Positions 1 through 7,436 of a stretch of DNA of 26,248 bases are shown piece by piece (the first letter of the stretch is position 1; each line of letters starts with the position of its first letter). The DNA lies in the NCBI GenBank assembly GCA_964443005.1, contig CAYUBI010000020.1, positions 1-26,248 of the forward strand. The letters run 5' to 3'. Both the position numbers and the translations under genes were made by a program. The stretch is from CAYUBI01 sp964443005 (lineage in GTDB: Bacteria; Margulisbacteria; Riflemargulisbacteria; GWF2-35-9; CAYUBI01). Under the pieces are notes generated by a model. The model ran no database searches. It had not been told where the DNA came from and saw only the letters and a list, made by a program, of their open reading frames with translations.

Positions 1-1297
1 TATGATACTAACAACTACGTTGATTTTTCAGTCGGTTCCAGTGGTTCGCTAACTATTAATGCAACGGGTGGCGTTGTTATTAGTCCAAACGGCAATGTGA
101 TTATTCGGAACGGCAATCTTGGGATTGGGACAACATCGCCGGGACAAAAGCTGGATATAAACAATGGGCATATACAATTATCAGATGGCTACCAGCTTGG
201 TTGGGGGACTAATAATGGGATATATGGAAATGACGCTACGGATTCTTTATATCTCCAAACAGGTGGAATTTCAAGAATTTTCATTAAAAGTGATGGCAAC
301 GTTGGTATTGGAACGACGAGTCCAACATCTAAATTGTCAATAGGGAGCGAGACTGACAATGGCTTAAATTTGAGGCTGGGNNNNNNNNNNAGCGATTAAA
401 ATGGACTATTCTGAGGGAATAACTTTGCACACTGCGAGTAGTGCTGTGACTATTGGAGCGGCTTTTTCTAGTGAAAGAATGAGAATAAATAATGACGGCA
501 ACGTGGGGATAGGAACGACGAATCCGGGGACAAAGTTGCACATTGAAGGCGTGAATAAGGCACTTTCTGATCAAATAGGGAATCTTGTAGTTTATACCAA
601 TGACGCAAATGCTATTGACAAAGGGGGCTCAATTACTTTAGGTGGAAGAGCTTATAGCGCATACAATTTCTCTCTTCCTTTTGCCTCAGTGGCAGGAAGG
701 AAAGAAACTTCTGGTGATGCATATTTCTCAGGTTATCTACAATTTGCAACATCTTGGTGGAATAACAATGAGTTAAGAGAATGGATGAGAATCACAAGTG
801 CCGGCAACGTTGGTATTGGAACTACGTCTCCTGCATACAAATTAGATGTTGCTGGAGGTGTTAACGCGAGCGGAGGTTATACGCAGGTTTCTGATAGTCG
901 CTTGAAGAAAAATATAACCCCATTACGAAATTCATTGCAAAAAGTTATTCATTTACAAGGTGTGAATTATGACTGGCGTACTGAAGAATTTCCTAGCAAG
1001 AATTTTGATGCATCGACCCAGCTTGGGTTGATTGCTCAGGATGTAGAATCAATTGTGCCAGAGATCGTAAAAACCGACAATGCTGGTTACAAAGCTTTGG
1101 CTTACGATAAACTAACTGCTGTTCTTGTTGAAGCTATTAAAGAACTCAAATCTGAAAAGGATGCAGAGTTAGCCAGCAAGAACGCGGACATACAAGCACA
1201 GAAAAACGAAATTAAGGAACTAAAAGTTGCATATGATGCACACCTAAAAAGTTTAAAACAAGAAATCACAGAAATTAAGCAATTATTAGCAAAATAG
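1..1297 (+). CDS. Fibre-like surface protein with C-terminal peptidase S74 chaperone (5' partial, interrupted by N gap)
   Basis: The frame is open from base 1, so the start lies outside the window. It carries four copies of a G-N-x-G-I-G-T-T-[SN]-P repeat (near bases 115, 295, 500 and 806), the repeat of trimeric tail-fibre-like bacterial proteins. The last third is a peptidase S74 (intramolecular chaperone) domain. It opens at S-D-S-R-L-K-K (bases 890-910), where the serine is the expected self-cleavage site, and continues with L-I-A-Q-D-V-E and Y-K-A-L-A-Y-D-K-L. A lysine/glutamate-rich coiled coil ends the protein. The 10 Ns at 381-390 separate frame 1 from frame 2. The two halves join in frame if the true gap is a multiple of three, including zero. 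The N-terminal part is clearly paralogous to the gene at 6039-6950. By family knowledge the S74 domain trimerises a beta-rich fibre and then cuts itself off. The target of the fibre is unknown. Confidence 0.85.
381..390. other. Assembly gap (10 N)
   Basis: Ten Ns, probably a placeholder for a gap of unknown size. The open frame before it (codons starting at 1 mod 3) and the one after it (2 mod 3) fuse only if the real length is 0, 3, 6 and so on. Confidence 0.95.
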
Positions 1298-1418
1298 AGT
1301 TTGGATAACGACTGTAGATGCTAGAACTTCCTAAGGCTAATCGATTTCTACGTTTGATAATCATGGTTCTTTCACAGAATTTGCATAATTGAGATTGAAT
1401 ATAGAAAATAATTGATTT

Positions 1419-2654
1419 ATGATGAATCCCATGAGAATTCTTCACACTTCAGATTGGCACATTGGTAAGCGTCTTGAATCGTATTCCCGTTTGGATGAAC
1501 AAAACAAAATCTTGCAAGAAATATGCGATATTGCCCTACAGGAGAATGTTCATGCAGTAATTGTTGCGGGTGACCTTTTTGATTCCTATAATCCTTCAAC
1601 AGATGCAGTTGACCTTTTTTACAAAACATTGAAGCAATTAACAAATAATGGAACTCGGCCTGTTATTTGCATTGCGGGAAATCATGATTCACCGGATCGG
1701 ATTGAAGCACCCAATCCGTTGGCTAGAGAATGCGGGATCATATTTGCGGGTTATCCGAATAGTAAAGTTGTTCCATTTGAACTGGATACTGGTCTAAGGG
1801 TCAGTCAATCGGATGAAGGGTTTATTGAATTAATCATACCTGGACAAACGGATTTGCTTAGAATTATTCTAATGCCCTATGCTAATGAATCGCGTTTAAA
1901 AACATGTTTGAATTGTGAAGATACAAACTCGGAAATGCTGGAGATTATTCACAATAAATGGCAAGCGATAGCAGACAAATACTGCGATGATCAAGGCGTG
2001 AATATATTATTGCATCATATGTTTATGATTAGTCGTGATGGGCAAATACCTGAAGAACCCGAAGATGAAAAACCCATGCTTCATGTTGGAGGTACCCAAG
2101 CCATTTATGCAGATATGATCCCCCAACAAATTCAATATGCTGCAGCTGGGCATTTGCATCGTCCTATGACAATCTGTGATTTGCCATGTCCAGTTGTTTA
2201 CAGTGGTAGTCCGCTGGCATATAGTTTTAGTGAAGCTGGGCAAGAAAAGTCAGTCATAATTGTTGACCTTTTGCCTATAGAAAAAGCAAAGTACCATAAA
2301 ATTAAACTCAACAGTGGCAAAGTTTTATGTCGTGAAAAGTTCGAAAGCATTAATGAAGCAGTATTATGGTTGACTGCTCATTCGGATACGTTGGTAGAGC
2401 TGACCTTAGTGTCCGATACTTATTTGAATGCGCTTGATAAAGCTCGTTTGAATAATGCACATCCAGCAATTATTACTATTATTCCTGAAATCACTGTGAC
2501 TAATGTTGATGAAACTAAAATGAAAACAATTGATTTAACTCAAAATATTACTAATTTATTTGTTGAATATTTTAAATATAAAACAACACAACAACCCAAT
2601 GATGAGTTGTTGTCTTTGTTTTCTGAAGTATTAGCTGTAGAGGAATCCCCATGA
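1419..2654 (+). CDS. sbcD: Exonuclease subunit SbcD (Mre11-type nuclease)
   Basis: This is the nuclease half of the SbcCD complex, which cuts DNA hairpins and processes blocked double-strand ends in the cytoplasm. The calcineurin-like metallophosphoesterase motifs are all present: D-W-H (residues 12-14), G-D-L-F-D (51-55), G-N-H-D (87-90), H-H (199-200) and G-H-L-H (244-247). These supply the ligands of the two metal ions. At 411 residues the length is normal for the family. ATGs occur at 1419, 1422 and 1431. The third gives M-R-I-L-H-T-S-D-W-H-I-G, the usual SbcD start, so the true start may be 1431. No clear Shine-Dalgarno precedes any of them. The stop overlaps the sbcC start by four bases (ATGA), so the pair is translationally coupled. 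Confidence 0.96.
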   Translation: MMNPMRILHTSDWHIGKRLESYSRLDEQNKILQEICDIALQENVHAVIVAGDLFDSYNPSTDAVDLFYKTLKQLTNNGTRPVICIAGNHDSPDRIEAPNPLARECGIIFAGYPNSKVVPFELDTGLRVSQSDEGFIELIIPGQTDLLRIILMPYANESRLKTCLNCEDTNSEMLEIIHNKWQAIADKYCDDQGVNILLHHMFMISRDGQIPEEPEDEKPMLHVGGTQAIYADMIPQQIQYAAAGHLHRPMTICDLPCPVVYSGSPLAYSFSEAGQEKSVIIVDLLPIEKAKYHKIKLNSGKVLCREKFESINEAVLWLTAHSDTLVELTLVSDTYLNALDKARLNNAHPAIITIIPEITVTNVDETKMKTIDLTQNITNLFVEYFKYKTTQQPNDELLSLFSEVLAVEESP

Positions 2655-5600
2655 TTCCTGTAAGCCTTATATTACAGGGAATTTATTCTTACAAGGAACG
2701 GCAAACCATTGAATTCGGGCAGCTTTTGAATGCCCATCTTTTTGGTATTTTTGGAGCTGTGGGTAGTGGGAAATCAACTATTTTGGAAGCCATTTCTTTT
2801 GCTTTATATGGACAAACTGAACGATTAAGTAAACGAGATGATCAAAAATACAACATGATGAATCTTGCTTCTTCAGAATTGTTTATTGAGTTTATTTTTC
2901 GTGCAGGTATTCAGCATGAACATGAATACAAATTTACAGTGATTGGCAAACGTAATAGTCGTCGCTTTGAAGACGTAAAAAAATTTGATAGAAAAGCATA
3001 TTGTAAAGACAAGCTGGGATGGATGCCCTTTGATATAGATACTGCAGAAAGCGTATTAGGAATCAGCTACGAGAATTTTAAACGAACGATTATTATTCCG
3101 CAGGGAATGTTTCAAGAATTTATTCAATTAGAGCCCTCAAAACGTACAATGATGATGATGGAGCTTTTTAATTTGCAAAAATATGATCTTTCTGAAAATG
3201 TTAGCATTTTAGAAAATAAAAATTTCGAGAATATAAATCAGATTAAAGGTCGGATTTCTCAAATTAGCGATGAATCAACTCCGGAGCAACTGTTAATGAT
3301 GGAAGCACAGTTAGCCATAATATCCCCACAATTAACTGAAAAAATTAGAGAACAAAATTCATTAACTGAAATAAACAATGCCCAAACATCCTTGCAAAAT
3401 CTGACGCTTCTATACCAAGAGATTGAAAAAAAATTAGTAGAAATAGAAACACAAAAAGAATTTTTTATTCAAAAAGAAGAACAAATAAAACAGTACGAGA
3501 TTTGTCTTCAAAATTTCAAAGATATTTTGACGCAATATCATAAGCAAAAGCAAACATTAATAACTATGACTGATTCGCTGGAACAATTAATTAAAGATGA
3601 CTTATTTAGACAAAACGAGCATGAAGTCTTAAAAGAAAAATGGATTATTATTAAGGCATCCTATGAGTTACGTGATCAAAATCGGGAAAAAATTGATGAT
3701 TTGGAACGATTAATCAGTATTAAGGATATAGAGTTGAAATTGATTTCTGGACATCATGAGTTTGATCAAATTAAGGATGCTCTTCATAAAATGGATACAG
3801 CGTTTATTGGAGTTAAAACTAGTATTGAATTCATAGAAAAAGAAGTGCAGGAGCTAAAAAAAATACAACTGGATACTCAGTTGTTGATTCAAATTCAAAA
3901 ATGGTTTACAGAAAACAATTATTTAAAGGAAAATTTAAAAACTATTCATAACGAAATAATTCAAAACGAAAAACAGCAGCATGAACTTGAGGTAAAAAAA
4001 GATCAATTGCTAGCTTTACCAGAAATAGATCAATTTTTAACTACAGAAGAACGTAAATTAAAGATTAATGATATCACTACTATTTTGAATAGTAAAATTA
4101 GCGAATTAAGCAATTTTATTAGCGAAATGGATGCTAAATTGGAAGAATTAAGCGGCAGTGAAAAGCTTTTTGATTATGTTCAGCAGGTTCAGACAGGCAA
4201 ACCTTGTCCCTTATGCGGCGCAAGTGAACATCCGCAAATTCTCAAGCTCGAGGACGTTTCCGGTGCCAAGCAAAAAATTGGCAATGAAAAACGTAAGGCG
4301 CTTACAACAATTGAACGACTGACTTCGGGAATTGGAAATTTAAACAAGTTATATGGCTTTTTTAAAACGCAATTTGACAATAACAAGATAAAAAAAGAGC
4401 AAGTCAATCAACTAGAGTTAAAAATAAAAATGCATATTCAAGCATTTATTTGGACTGAGTACTCTATTCATGAGGAGCAAAAGATCAACGTAGATTTTGC
4501 AGCAGCCACTCAACAAAAACAAGACATTATAAATAAAGAAAATACCTTACAGCAATTACGTATTCAACTTGAAACTGATCGAGAATTCGTTGAGAATAAA
4601 CGTCAGCAGTTCGAATTGATTAGTACAAGTAATTCTCAACTTCTAATGCAAAAAGTTACCTTAATAAAGCAAATGAAACAAATTAATATAGAGGCTTATG
4701 AAGATGTTTTATGTTCTAGGATTAAACAAGAAAAAAATGAATTAATTAACTTAATTCAAACAACTGATATGAGTTATCAGCTAATATCGCAGCAAATAAT
4801 TGATGTATCTACCCAGCTTAGCCAAATTACTGGACAACGGGTTGAAAAAGAAAAACAACTGGAGCAGTTTCAAAAAGAGTATGAACAAATCCATGAAAAA
4901 ATTGTCAATCGAATGCTTGTATATCAGTATACTCAAATGAAAGATATTAGCGATGTTTTAGAAAAAAACATTGATTGTACACTCGAGAACCAAAAGGTTT
5001 CAGCTTATAATGCCAATCGACAAACGCAACAAGTCGAAAAACGTACCCTTGAAAAACAGCTGAATGGCAAAATTTATAATAGTGACGTTCATCAGCAATT
5101 AAAACAACAGCTTGAAACCATGATAAGGCATGTTGGAGCTTTAACTAAGGAAAAGATTGAATTAGAAAGTAAAATTATTCAACTAAAAAGTGATTTTGAT
5201 AAACAAGCAAAGCTTTTAAAAGAATTAAACCAGCTTGAATTACGTGCAACAAATTTAGCTACATTAAAATCGTTGTTCATTGGCAAAAAATTTGTGGATT
5301 ATATTTCGACTCAATATTTGCAAAATTTAACGATAGCTGCTAATGAACGATTTGCTAAATTAACTCGACAACAGTTAAAGCTTGAGGTCAATAACTCGAA
5401 TGATTTTATTGTAAGGGATGTTCTTAATGAAGGAAAACCTCGTAGCATTAAAACTCTTTCAGGTGGACAAACTTTTCAAGCAGCATTGTCATTAGCACTA
5501 TCTTTGGCAGATCAAGTCAATAAAATGGCTGGATTAAATCAGAATTTTTTCTTTATGGATGAGGGATTTGGTTCACTTGACAAAGAGTCATTACGAACAG

Positions 5601-5743
5601 TTTTTGAGTCACTGAAATTGTTGCATAAAGAAAATCGGATTGTTGGGATTATTTCCCATGTTGAGGATATGCAATTGGATATGGATGTGTACTTGAAGAT
5701 TATCAAGGATGATAAACGGGGTAGCTTGGTTCAGCGAAGTTGA
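2651..5743 (+). CDS. sbcC: Exonuclease subunit SbcC (Rad50-type SMC ATPase)
   Basis: This is the ATPase and zinc-hook partner of SbcD. Walker A is G-A-V-G-S-G-K-S-T at residues 35-43. A long antiparallel coiled coil rich in Gln, Glu, Lys and Ile fills the middle and is broken by the zinc hook C519-P-L-C522. The ABC signature L-S-G-G-Q is at 936-940, Walker B ends in D970-E971 with a D-loop S-L-D (975-977), and the H-loop histidine is H1003. With 1030 residues the protein is complete and typical in length. It starts within the sbcD stop (ATGA), preceded by GAGG. ATP binding closes the head domains, which gates SbcD access to DNA ends; the two zinc hooks join the coils. The gene pair lies between two paralogous fibre genes, but I see no functional link. 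Confidence 0.96.
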   Translation: MIPVSLILQGIYSYKERQTIEFGQLLNAHLFGIFGAVGSGKSTILEAISFALYGQTERLSKRDDQKYNMMNLASSELFIEFIFRAGIQHEHEYKFTVIGKRNSRRFEDVKKFDRKAYCKDKLGWMPFDIDTAESVLGISYENFKRTIIIPQGMFQEFIQLEPSKRTMMMMELFNLQKYDLSENVSILENKNFENINQIKGRISQISDESTPEQLLMMEAQLAIISPQLTEKIREQNSLTEINNAQTSLQNLTLLYQEIEKKLVEIETQKEFFIQKEEQIKQYEICLQNFKDILTQYHKQKQTLITMTDSLEQLIKDDLFRQNEHEVLKEKWIIIKASYELRDQNREKIDDLERLISIKDIELKLISGHHEFDQIKDALHKMDTAFIGVKTSIEFIEKEVQELKKIQLDTQLLIQIQKWFTENNYLKENLKTIHNEIIQNEKQQHELEVKKDQLLALPEIDQFLTTEERKLKINDITTILNSKISELSNFISEMDAKLEELSGSEKLFDYVQQVQTGKPCPLCGASEHPQILKLEDVSGAKQKIGNEKRKALTTIERLTSGIGNLNKLYGFFKTQFDNNKIKKEQVNQLELKIKMHIQAFIWTEYSIHEEQKINVDFAAATQQKQDIINKENTLQQLRIQLETDREFVENKRQQFELISTSNSQLLMQKVTLIKQMKQINIEAYEDVLCSRIKQEKNELINLIQTTDMSYQLISQQIIDVSTQLSQITGQRVEKEKQLEQFQKEYEQIHEKIVNRMLVYQYTQMKDISDVLEKNIDCTLENQKVSAYNANRQTQQVEKRTLEKQLNGKIYNSDVHQQLKQQLETMIRHVGALTKEKIELESKIIQLKSDFDKQAKLLKELNQLELRATNLATLKSLFIGKKFVDYISTQYLQNLTIAANERFAKLTRQQLKLEVNNSNDFIVRDVLNEGKPRSIKTLSGGQTFQAALSLALSLADQVNKMAGLNQNFFFMDEGFGSLDKESLRTVFESLKLLHKENRIVGIISHVEDMQLDMDVYLKIIKDDKRGSLVQRS

Positions 5744-6038
5744 GTATAAGGTATACCTTTTTTAGTTTTGCTCGAATAGCCTGCGACGCGCTCGGTCTAA
5801 ATTTAGTTGAATTTATGGGGTCTTTAGAAATTAGATTGAGGATAAATAATTTTGGATATATACTTAATGTCGAGAAATATATAGACGCAGGCAAAAAATT
5901 GTTGTGGTCAGCATAGAATTTTTAAAAAAAAGCGCCATATGGTGGCATGGATAACGGAACTTCACCCCTCAGTCGCCCTCTCTTCTGTTAGAAAAGGAGG
6001 CGAATTGTTGTAAATTTATGGTTTTCGGAGGCTAATTA
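5744..6038. other. Intergenic region with an imperfect hairpin
   Basis: Just after sbcC the bases AAGG-TATA-CCTT and a short T run could act as a weak terminator, but the stem is only four pairs. No gene is convincing here. A longer imperfect hairpin at 5973-6003 is listed separately. The last part carries the GGAGG ribosome binding site (6027-6031) of the next gene. Confidence 0.6.
5973..6003. repeat. Imperfect 14-position hairpin upstream of fibre gene
   Basis: TCGCCCTCTCTTCT (5973-5986) pairs with the segment ending GGCGA (5990-6003) around a three-base loop GTT. Twelve of fourteen positions pair, counting one G-T wobble; the other two are C-A mismatches. No T tract follows, so it does not look like a standard terminator. 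It may be a decayed palindromic repeat element or an mRNA leader structure. Confidence 0.6.
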
Positions 6039-6950
6039 ATGAAACTATATAAGTCACTTTTTGTTATTTTACTTTTCCTTCTTACAACGCTAGCTTTTCC
6101 CTGGGGTTCCGAGCTGTGTCAAGGATGCCGCATAGACTCATCAGCGCTCGCTGGCCCGATTTACACTTTCCCAGACAGCCAATTGTTTCAGCAAATGATT
6201 AGTACAAATGGTACGTTTTTGTTTCAAGATGCAATTGATCGGTTACCAGCTTATTCCAATGGCGTTAAACTAGAAATTCGTACGCAAACTAAGTCGCCAT
6301 TACGATTAGCGTATGACGTAAACAATTACGTTGACTTTTCAGTCAGCTCAAGTGGTTCGTTAACAATGAATGCGACAGGTGGAGTGGTCATTAGTGCGAA
6401 TGGCAATGTGATTGTTAGGAATGGTAATGTGGGTATTGGGACAACGAGTCCGACAAATAAATTATCTGTAGCAGGGAATGCTGATTTTAGCGGTAACGTT
6501 GGTATTGGAACAACGAATCCTGTTTTTAAATTGCAAGTTAATGGTAGTGCTCATTTTACTGAAGGAATCAGTCTGGGAGCTAATTATACAACTTCATACA
6601 CTACTGATAGTAGTTGGTCAAGTTTTCAAACCGTAATTCCAACGGGAGTTCTTAGTGCAAATACTGTATATTTAGTTTCGTTAAGTTGGACATATTCAGC
6701 AGGAAATTCATCTCCTTACTATGCATTTGCTACAACAATTTTTACCGTATGCACAGGAACGAATGGCGGAGGGATTGGCCCTGAAATCATATTATTGACT
6801 TCAACGCATCAAGATAGCGGGGCATATCTTTCTGTGGCGAGTTTTGCCGGCGCAACGCCAAATACTAATGGATTAAAAGTAAAATTGAATAGTTTTTCAA
6901 CATTGGGGGGAACCTTAGCCGTTAAAGCCACAAAATTATCGTCAATTTAG
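6039..6950 (+). CDS. Secreted fibre-like protein with GNVGIGTTSP repeats, no S74 domain
   Basis: Residues 1-20 form a signal peptide (K at 2 and 5, then a Leu/Phe/Ile core), so the protein is exported. Residues about 87-125 closely match the start of the window's first gene (Y-D-x-N-N-Y-V-D-F-S-V, then G-G-V-V-I-S). Two G-N-V-G-I-G-T-T repeats follow (around 130 and 153). The C-terminal 120 residues are Ser/Thr/Tyr-rich and beta-like, and have no S74 chaperone motifs. The protein is therefore a paralogue with a shared stem and a replaced tip. The start at 6039 is well supported by GGAGG eight bases upstream. The gene probably encodes a cell-surface or secreted trimeric fibre; the partner is unknown. 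A 40-bp exact copy of bases 6196-6235 lies downstream at 7021-7060. Confidence 0.8.
   Translation: MKLYKSLFVILLFLLTTLAFPWGSELCQGCRIDSSALAGPIYTFPDSQLFQQMISTNGTFLFQDAIDRLPAYSNGVKLEIRTQTKSPLRLAYDVNNYVDFSVSSSGSLTMNATGGVVISANGNVIVRNGNVGIGTTSPTNKLSVAGNADFSGNVGIGTTNPVFKLQVNGSAHFTEGISLGANYTTSYTTDSSWSSFQTVIPTGVLSANTVYLVSLSWTYSAGNSSPYYAFATTIFTVCTGTNGGGIGPEIILLTSTHQDSGAYLSVASFAGATPNTNGLKVKLNSFSTLGGTLAVKATKLSSI
6196..6235. repeat. 40-bp perfect direct repeat, copy 1 (inside fibre gene)
   Basis: It is identical to 7021-7060; the flanking bases on both sides differ. This copy encodes residues 53-65 of the fibre protein (I-S-T-N-G-T-F-L-F-Q). Confidence 0.95.
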
Positions 6951-6965
6951 AATATTTTTCTGTAG

Positions 6966-7088
6966 CTCCTTATACTTTACTTCTTGCTGTTTTTACCAGC
7001 TAATCTGAACGGTGTACTATTGATTAGTACAAATGGTACGTTTTTGTTTCAAGATGCAATAAACTTATTAGCTTACTATAATATGTAA
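6966..7088 (+). pseudogene. Remnant of a fibre-gene paralogue N-terminus
   Basis: Bases 7021-7060 repeat fibre-gene bases 6196-6235 exactly. Read in the same frame, the copy gives I-S-T-N-G-T-F-L-F-Q-D-A-I and then N-L-L-A-Y-Y-N-M-stop, still resembling the intact D-R-L-P-A-Y-S-N-G. Upstream in this frame, back to a stop at 6963-6965, the translation is Leu/Phe-rich like a signal peptide, but no start codon or ribosome binding site is convincing. It is best read as a gene fragment left by deletion or recombination between paralogues. It overlaps the 3' end of the opposite-strand GIY-YIG gene. Confidence 0.6.
7021..7060. repeat. 40-bp perfect direct repeat, copy 2 (gene remnant)
   Basis: It is identical over 40 bases to 6196-6235, 825 bp apart, in the same orientation. 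Confidence 0.95.
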
Positions 7089-7349
7089 AAAATGTGAGAC
7101 TTGGTTTGTTTCAGAGGCTACTAACTTTTCTTTTTGCTGACGATTCAATGATTTAATTTCGTATTCTTTTTGGCGTGCAGTTTTAGATTCTTCAACATAT
7201 ACCAATCGAATTGGTTTTTTCGCTCGCGTATATTTGGAGCCTTTGCCATGATTTACCAATCGTTTTTCTAGGTTATTGGCAATTCCGGTATAATAGCTTC
7301 CATCTTTGCATTCTATAATATAAACGTACATCATTATATTATAAAGCAA
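7068..7349 (-). CDS. GIY-YIG domain protein (UPF0213/YhbQ-like)
   Basis: This is a small one-domain protein of 93 residues. It shows the GIY-YIG pattern: Y-V-Y-I-I (8-12), then Y-Y-T-G-I (19-23), R30, the conserved H34/G35 and Y40-T41-R42 region, and a downstream E-Y-E-I-K helix carrying the family glutamate. This fits the UPF0213 group, which has the nuclease fold but poorly known activity. The start is uncertain: ATGs at residues 1, 6 and 7 are possible and none has a clear Shine-Dalgarno. A TATAAT sequence lies directly upstream of the first ATG. It stands alone on the minus strand between the fibre remnant and the penicillin-binding protein gene, and its 3' end overlaps the remnant. I see no sign that it is a homing endonuclease. 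Confidence 0.85.
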   Translation of the reverse strand: MLYNIMMYVYIIECKDGSYYTGIANNLEKRLVNHGKGSKYTRAKKPIRLVYVEESKTARQKEYEIKSLNRQQKEKLVASETNQVSHFLHIIVS

Positions 7350-7436
7350 GCGAACGGTTTAGGCACTTTGATTCTCAAATTATTTAAAATTAACTTTATA
7401 TTTTCTTAATAAAAGTGTTTTCAACGTTCGGGTTCT

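Noticed and set aside
5738..5764. AAGG-TATA-CCTT plus T run as the sbcC terminator
   Set aside because: A four-pair stem is too weak to call.
7068..7349. GIY-YIG gene as a homing endonuclease inserted in the fibre locus
   Set aside because: It is a short single-domain UPF0213-type protein with no DNA-recognition extension and no intron around it.
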